DNA of 64,000 bases from Iris pallida (lineage: Eukaryota > Streptophyta > Magnoliopsida > Asparagales > Iridaceae). Both the position numbers and the translations under genes were made by a program. The notes beneath the pieces are model-generated. The model was given only the letters and a program-made list of their open reading frames with translations, was not told where the DNA came from and did not search any database. Location of the stretch: contig JANAVB010005597.1 of assembly GCA_029216955.1 (NCBI GenBank), forward strand, positions 48,462,703 to 48,526,702, read 5' to 3'. Positions 59,650-64,000 of this stretch are shown in pieces (positions within the stretch are counted from its first letter, which is position 1; every line of letters starts with the position of its first letter).

Positions 59650-61305
59650 ATGACTTGTTACAATTATGGCAAGAAAGGCCACTACAAGAGTGAATACAGA
59701 TCTAAGCCTAAACAATCAGAGAAAGGTGAGCCTAATAAGGTTTCATTGGTTTCTAACTTTATTGCTATGATCGCACAGGTCAAAACTGTGGAGGCTGACT
59801 CTGACTGGTGGATAGACACTGGTACGACTTGCCATGTCTGTTCTGGCAAGGAATGGTACGTCACGTACCAGCCGATATCTGAGAAGGTTGTCATGGCGAA
59901 CCAGGCCCAAGCTGAAGTTCTGGGGATCGGGACTGTGGAGCTGAAACTCACTTCTGGAAACACTCTGACGCTTCAAGGTGTGAAGCATGTTCCGACGATT
60001 GCCAAGAACCTGATCTCTGGGAGCCTGCTCTGCAACGCAGACTTGAGGATGGACATCAATGCTGGTCAGATGGTGATGTCCAAGAAGGGAACATACTTCG
60101 GAAAGACTTATCAAACCGAAGGAATGTTTAAAATTCAGCTTGTCAACCAGTTTGATGACATTAATGCAGTTGCATTTTCTGATTATTCTCTTGAGTTGTG
60201 GCATAATAGACTAGGACATGTTCATTGTAAAAGAATTAACAAAATATCTTGTCTAGGACTTATCTCCAAATGTGGGGGTAAGGTGGAGAAGTGTGAAGTG
60301 TGTGCTCAGACGAAGATCACAAGGAAACCCTTTCATCGGGTCAATCGAAGCACAGATCTTCTGGAGTTGGTGCACTCCGATATCTGTGACTTCAAACATT
60401 TCTCTACGAAGGCCGGGATGAAGTATTTCATAACCTTCATCGACGACTTCTCAAAATACGCGTTCGTCTACTTGCTCAAGTCTAAAGATGAAGCTTTCGA
60501 GAAGTTCAGGGAGTTCAGGGCCGAAGCTGAACGGCAGACTGGACAACAACTCAAGAGGTTGAGAAGTGATCGAGGTAGGGAGTACAGGTCTCATGAATTT
60601 GCATCATTCTGCAAAGAACATGGAATCATATGCGAGACTACTGCTCCATATTCTCCTCAATCCAACGGAGTAGCAGAGAGGAAGAACCGAACATTAAAAG
60701 AAATGATAAATTCTATGCTGCTTACTGCAGGCCTTCCAAAATGCTACTGGGGAGAAGCTACATTAACGGCCACTTTCATTCTGAATAGAGTGCCATATGC
60801 AACTTCGGACGTAACTCCTCATGAACTCTGGTTCAAAGTCAGACCAAACTTGAATGTTATTCGAGTGTGGGGGTGTCTGGCGTATGTGAAGCTCCCAGAT
60901 CTGAAGATTCAGAAGCTAGGGACAAGGACTACGAAGGCGATCTTCTTGGGGTATGCCGAGAAGAGTGATGCTAGAAGATTTCTTGATATTGAGTCAAATC
61001 ATATCATCGAATCTCGCGATGTTGAATACTTTGAAGACAAGTTTACAAAAGACAAAAATATTATTCTTTCGGACATTCCAAAAAATGATGTAGGTGCAAA
61101 TGAGACTGAAATCTCATATGGGCCAGTAGTCCAAGAAGAAGTTGTTGTTGATGAAACAACTCTTATACCAGAACTCGCCGAGCCGTCAGCTAAGCGAGCG
61201 AGGAGACCGAAAGACTTCGGAGATAACTTTGTCACCTATCACGTGGAAGCAAATCCGCTTACCTGTGATGAGGCGATGAAGATCAGAGATGCTATCTTCT
61301 GGTAG
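59650..61305 (+). pseudogene. Ty1-copia zinc knuckle, protease, integrase (copy 2)
   Basis: A 551-codon open frame. The zinc knuckle reads CYNYGKKGHYKSEY, so two of its four ligands are Tyr instead of Cys and RNA binding is probably lost. The protease motif is DWWIDTGTTCHVC (DTG retained, Ala to Thr after it). The pre-integrase has LWHNRLGHVHC...CEVCAQTK. The integrase core has HSDICDF, RSDRGREY (usual Gly to Arg) and NGVAERKNRTLKE, then VWGCLAYVKLPDLK and KAIFLGYAEKSDARRF. The frame ends at TAG 61303-61305, a Lys in copy 1. Confidence 0.9.
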
Positions 61306-62238
61306 GAGGCAGTGAATGACGAGTTTGACTCTATTACCTCCAATAACACATGGGTGTTGGTAGATCTACCTGAAGGAGAAAAGCCCATCGGATGTAAATG
61401 GATCTTCAAGAAGAAGATGAAGGCAGATGGAACTATTGACAAGTTCAAGGCCAGGCTGGTAGCCAAGGGATTTTCTCATAAACAGGGGATAGACTACTTT
61501 GACACGTACGCTCCAGTAGCTCGGATGACCACCATCAGGATGTTAATCGCTCTAGCAGCTATACATAAGTTGGTGATACATCAGATGGATGTAAAAACAG
61601 CATTCCTGAATGAGGAGCTGACCGAAGAGATTTACATGCAACAGCCAGATGGATTTATCGTCAAAGGTCTTGAAGACAAAGTCTGCAAGTTGGTGAAATT
61701 ATTGTATGGTTTGAAGCAAGCTCCCAAGATGTGGCATGAGAAGTTTGACAAAGTTATTAGGTCAAACGGCTACAGAGTCAGCGAGACGGACAAATGTGTT
61801 TACACAAAGTTCGCTGATGGAAGAGGAGTCATTGTTTGTCTGTACGTGGACGACATGCTAATCCTAGGCACGGACATAGGCTGTGTCACAGAGACAAAGA
61901 AGTTCTTCTCAACCAAGTTCAGTATGAAGGACTTGGGGGATGCAGATGTCATCTTGGACATAAAGATCATCCGGACAGACACTGGAGTAGCGCTGTCACA
62001 ATCTTACTACATTGAGAAGATGCTCATACGCTATGGGTATAAGGATCTTCCAGGGATCGATATGCCATACAGGTGTGATCAGAAGCTGAAGCCAAACTCG
62101 AGGGAAAGCGTCAGAAAGCTGGAGTATTCTAGCATTATCGGAAGTTTAATGTACGCAACCACTGTCACAAGGCCTGACATAGCTTTCGCCGTAGGAATTT
62201 TGAGTCGGTTCACAAGCAACCCAGGGGTTGAGCACTGA
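61306..62238 (+). pseudogene. Ty1-copia reverse transcriptase (copy 2)
   Basis: An open frame of about 310 codons. It contains GCKWIFKKKMKADGTIDKF, VAKGFSHKQGIDYFDTYAPV, MDVKTAFLN, LYGLKQAPKMW, the active site LYVDDMLIL (61843-61869) and MKDLGDADVILDIKI (usual Gly to Asp). It ends at TGA 62236-62238 after NPGVEH, the same stop as in copy 1. Confidence 0.9.
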
Positions 62239-62790
62239 AAAGCTGTGAAGCGGATGATGAGATATCTCAAGAAGACACAGACATATGCACTGCACTACAA
62301 CGGGTATCCGACATTAGTGGAAGGCTTCAGTGATGCTAGCTGGTGTTCAGAGGTGGAAAGCGAGAGATCCACAGGTGGATATGTCTTTTCCTTTGGTGGA
62401 GCTGCTATATCGTGGAAGTCGAAGAAGCAGACTATACTCTCTCGTTCCTTCATGGAATCTGAATTCTATGCACTTGAAACTGCAGCAAATGAAGCAGAAT
62501 GGTTTCGGGAGCTTATGTATGATCTTCCAGTGGTTGGGGCTCAGATACCAACGATACCGATATACTGTGACAACCAGGCGACTGCGGCGGTGGCATCAAA
62601 TGACCTCTTCAACGGGAAGAAGAGGACTGTACGGTTGATGCACAGGGCAGTAAACGATCTTATCAAAAGAGGTATAATTGCAGTGGTTGATGTTCGGAGT
62701 CAGGAGAACCTGGCAGATCCGTTCACAAAGGGCCTCAAGCGCCAGTTGGTCGATGACACAGCTTGTAAAATGCGCTTGAAGGCATTCTGA
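62239..62790 (+). pseudogene. Ty1-copia RNase H (copy 2)
   Basis: The frame continues after the stop with KAVKRMMRYLKKTQ, then RSTGGYVFSFGGAAISWKSK, MESEFYALETAANEAEWFRE, IYCDNQATAAVASND and ENLADPFTKGLKRQ, to a normal TGA at 62788-62790. Apart from the upstream TGA it looks complete. Confidence 0.9.
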
Positions 62791-63863
62791 TAGTGTGTCT
62801 TTGTAATCCTACCATAAAGTTTTATGTTATTAGTTCAAAGTAAAATCTACTAAGCATCTAACTTTTGGTTCAAAGGAGGATCACTGACTGGGAAACTATC
62901 AGGTAACAGTGGGTACTTGTTCTCTGGAACATGGAAGGGATACGGACCCATAACCACTGTTGTCTACTATGTATTTTCTGCAGAAAAAATAGATCCTGTA
63001 GAAGGTTGGCTTAAACGCCTTAATGAGTCCTCAGGCAGAGTGAATGCCTGGTGTACTTTATAGGAAGCATGGTAGAGCAGCACTACAAGGAGTGAAACTC
63101 CATGCTACAGTGGGGTGACTCCACCATGAGGTTCCCAGGTCTGAGGTAATGCCTCGGCTTTGCAAGCCAAGTCATAGCGACGTAGCACCGCAAATAGGCA
63201 GGTAGCCTAATGCTGTATGACGTAATTAAAGAGTTATAGACAGCACTACAAAGGGGAGAATGGCCCCATGTTACAGTGGCACGACACCACGATGAGGTAC
63301 CCCATTAGGGGTAAAGCCTCGGCCTTGTAAGCCATGTCTTTGCGGTGTAACACCGCAAGGAAGCCTTAGGCTTCATGCTGAGTAGATTGGCACTACAAAG
63401 AGGCTGAGACCTCATGCTACAGTAGTATGACACTATGATGAGGTTCCCAGGTAGGGGTAATGCCTCGGCTTCAGGCCATGTCATAGCGGCGTTGCACCGC
63501 AAGGAAGCGCAAGGCTTCATGCCATATCTCTTTAATAAAGAACTCACATATAGTGTTTGGAAAGAGATATCAGGCCGTCTCTTGAGGGTAAACTTGTAGA
63601 CGTCCAAAATTATACACTGAAACCAAGCTGGCACAGGGCCTTTAATGTGCAGCCAGAAGCACACGTAACTACACTTTGTGAGTGAGAAAAATTACAATTG
63701 TGGTACAGAATTCAAGGCGTAGTCCATTCTTGTATCACATTGTTATTTAACACATACGAAGAGATTCAAGTCGTCAGCGACATCTATCCTAATGCAAAAT
63801 GGACAGTTACTGTGGGGAACGCTCAACCCTGGACACATATATACGTTGTGATATGTGAGGGAT
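62791..63863 (+). other. 3' non-coding region of copia copy 2 and polypurine tract
   Basis: Matches 56532-57604. It holds the same three direct repeats (units at 63080, 63243 and 63390, to about 63522) and ends ATATGTGAGGGAT before LTR C. Confidence 0.82.
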
Positions 63864-64000
63864 TGTTGGTGCTTTCTTTACATGGAGAGAGCTTGCTCTC
63901 AACATGCCTTGTAAAATTTTAGTCCCACATCGGAAATGCACCATGAGTTATCTCAACATATATACTTGGTTGTGTTGTTGAGAGATGCACATGGGGTGGT
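63864..64000 (+). repeat. Ty1-copia tandem array: LTR C, truncated by the window edge
   Basis: Starts TGTTGGTGCTTTCTTTACAT like LTRs A and B. Only the first 137 bp are in the window. Confidence 0.88.

Overview
The window is plant nuclear DNA. It is made almost entirely of nested transposable elements with a few remnants of host genes. The evidence is Ty1-copia gag-pol remnants, LTRs bounded by TG...CA with primer-binding sites complementary to plant initiator tRNA-Met, hAT-type transposase and MITEs, tRNA-derived SINE-like units, a plant PPR-type pseudogene and the terminal exon of plastid ribosomal protein L15. The GC-rich PPR remnant hints at a monocot, but the sequence alone does not fix the species. 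No intact protein-coding gene was found.

Layout. 1-6528 and 14949-17531 are non-coding remains of at least two minus-oriented LTR elements with many degenerate minisatellites. They are interrupted at 6534-14943 by a complete, apparently non-autonomous LTR element (LARD1: LTRs about 2.39 kb, TSD TGAAG) that carries an extra internal copy of its own LTR 3' end plus primer-binding site. 17532-19370 is a decayed hAT transposon on the minus strand, broken by the LTR elements. It lies directly upstream of the last exon of the rpl15 gene (19397-19576, plus strand). 19580-23880 holds short tandem repeats, a 571-bp hAT MITE and a probable second MITE.

23885-35945 is a complete Ty1-copia element on the minus strand (TSD AGAAC). 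It is split by a second LARD-type element, LARD2 (27161-34510, minus, TSD AGGAA). 35946-44146 is a gene-poor stretch with four SINE-like units, a 762-bp inverted-repeat element packed with GGCGCCATCTAAGATGGCGCC-like palindromes, a PPR pseudogene, a foldback MITE set in TA microsatellite, and a 153-bp hAT MITE.

44147-64000 holds a second Ty1-copia family arranged LTR - internal - LTR - internal - LTR. The first internal region is split in gag by LARD3 (45439-52871, plus, TSD GACTC). Both internal regions carry disabling mutations, including one nonsense codon at the same position. The three LARD elements share terminal sequences, a primer-binding site, a conserved block just after it and a conserved block before the 3' LTR. 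They carry no recognisable gag or pol, so any mobility would have depended on proteins supplied by other elements.
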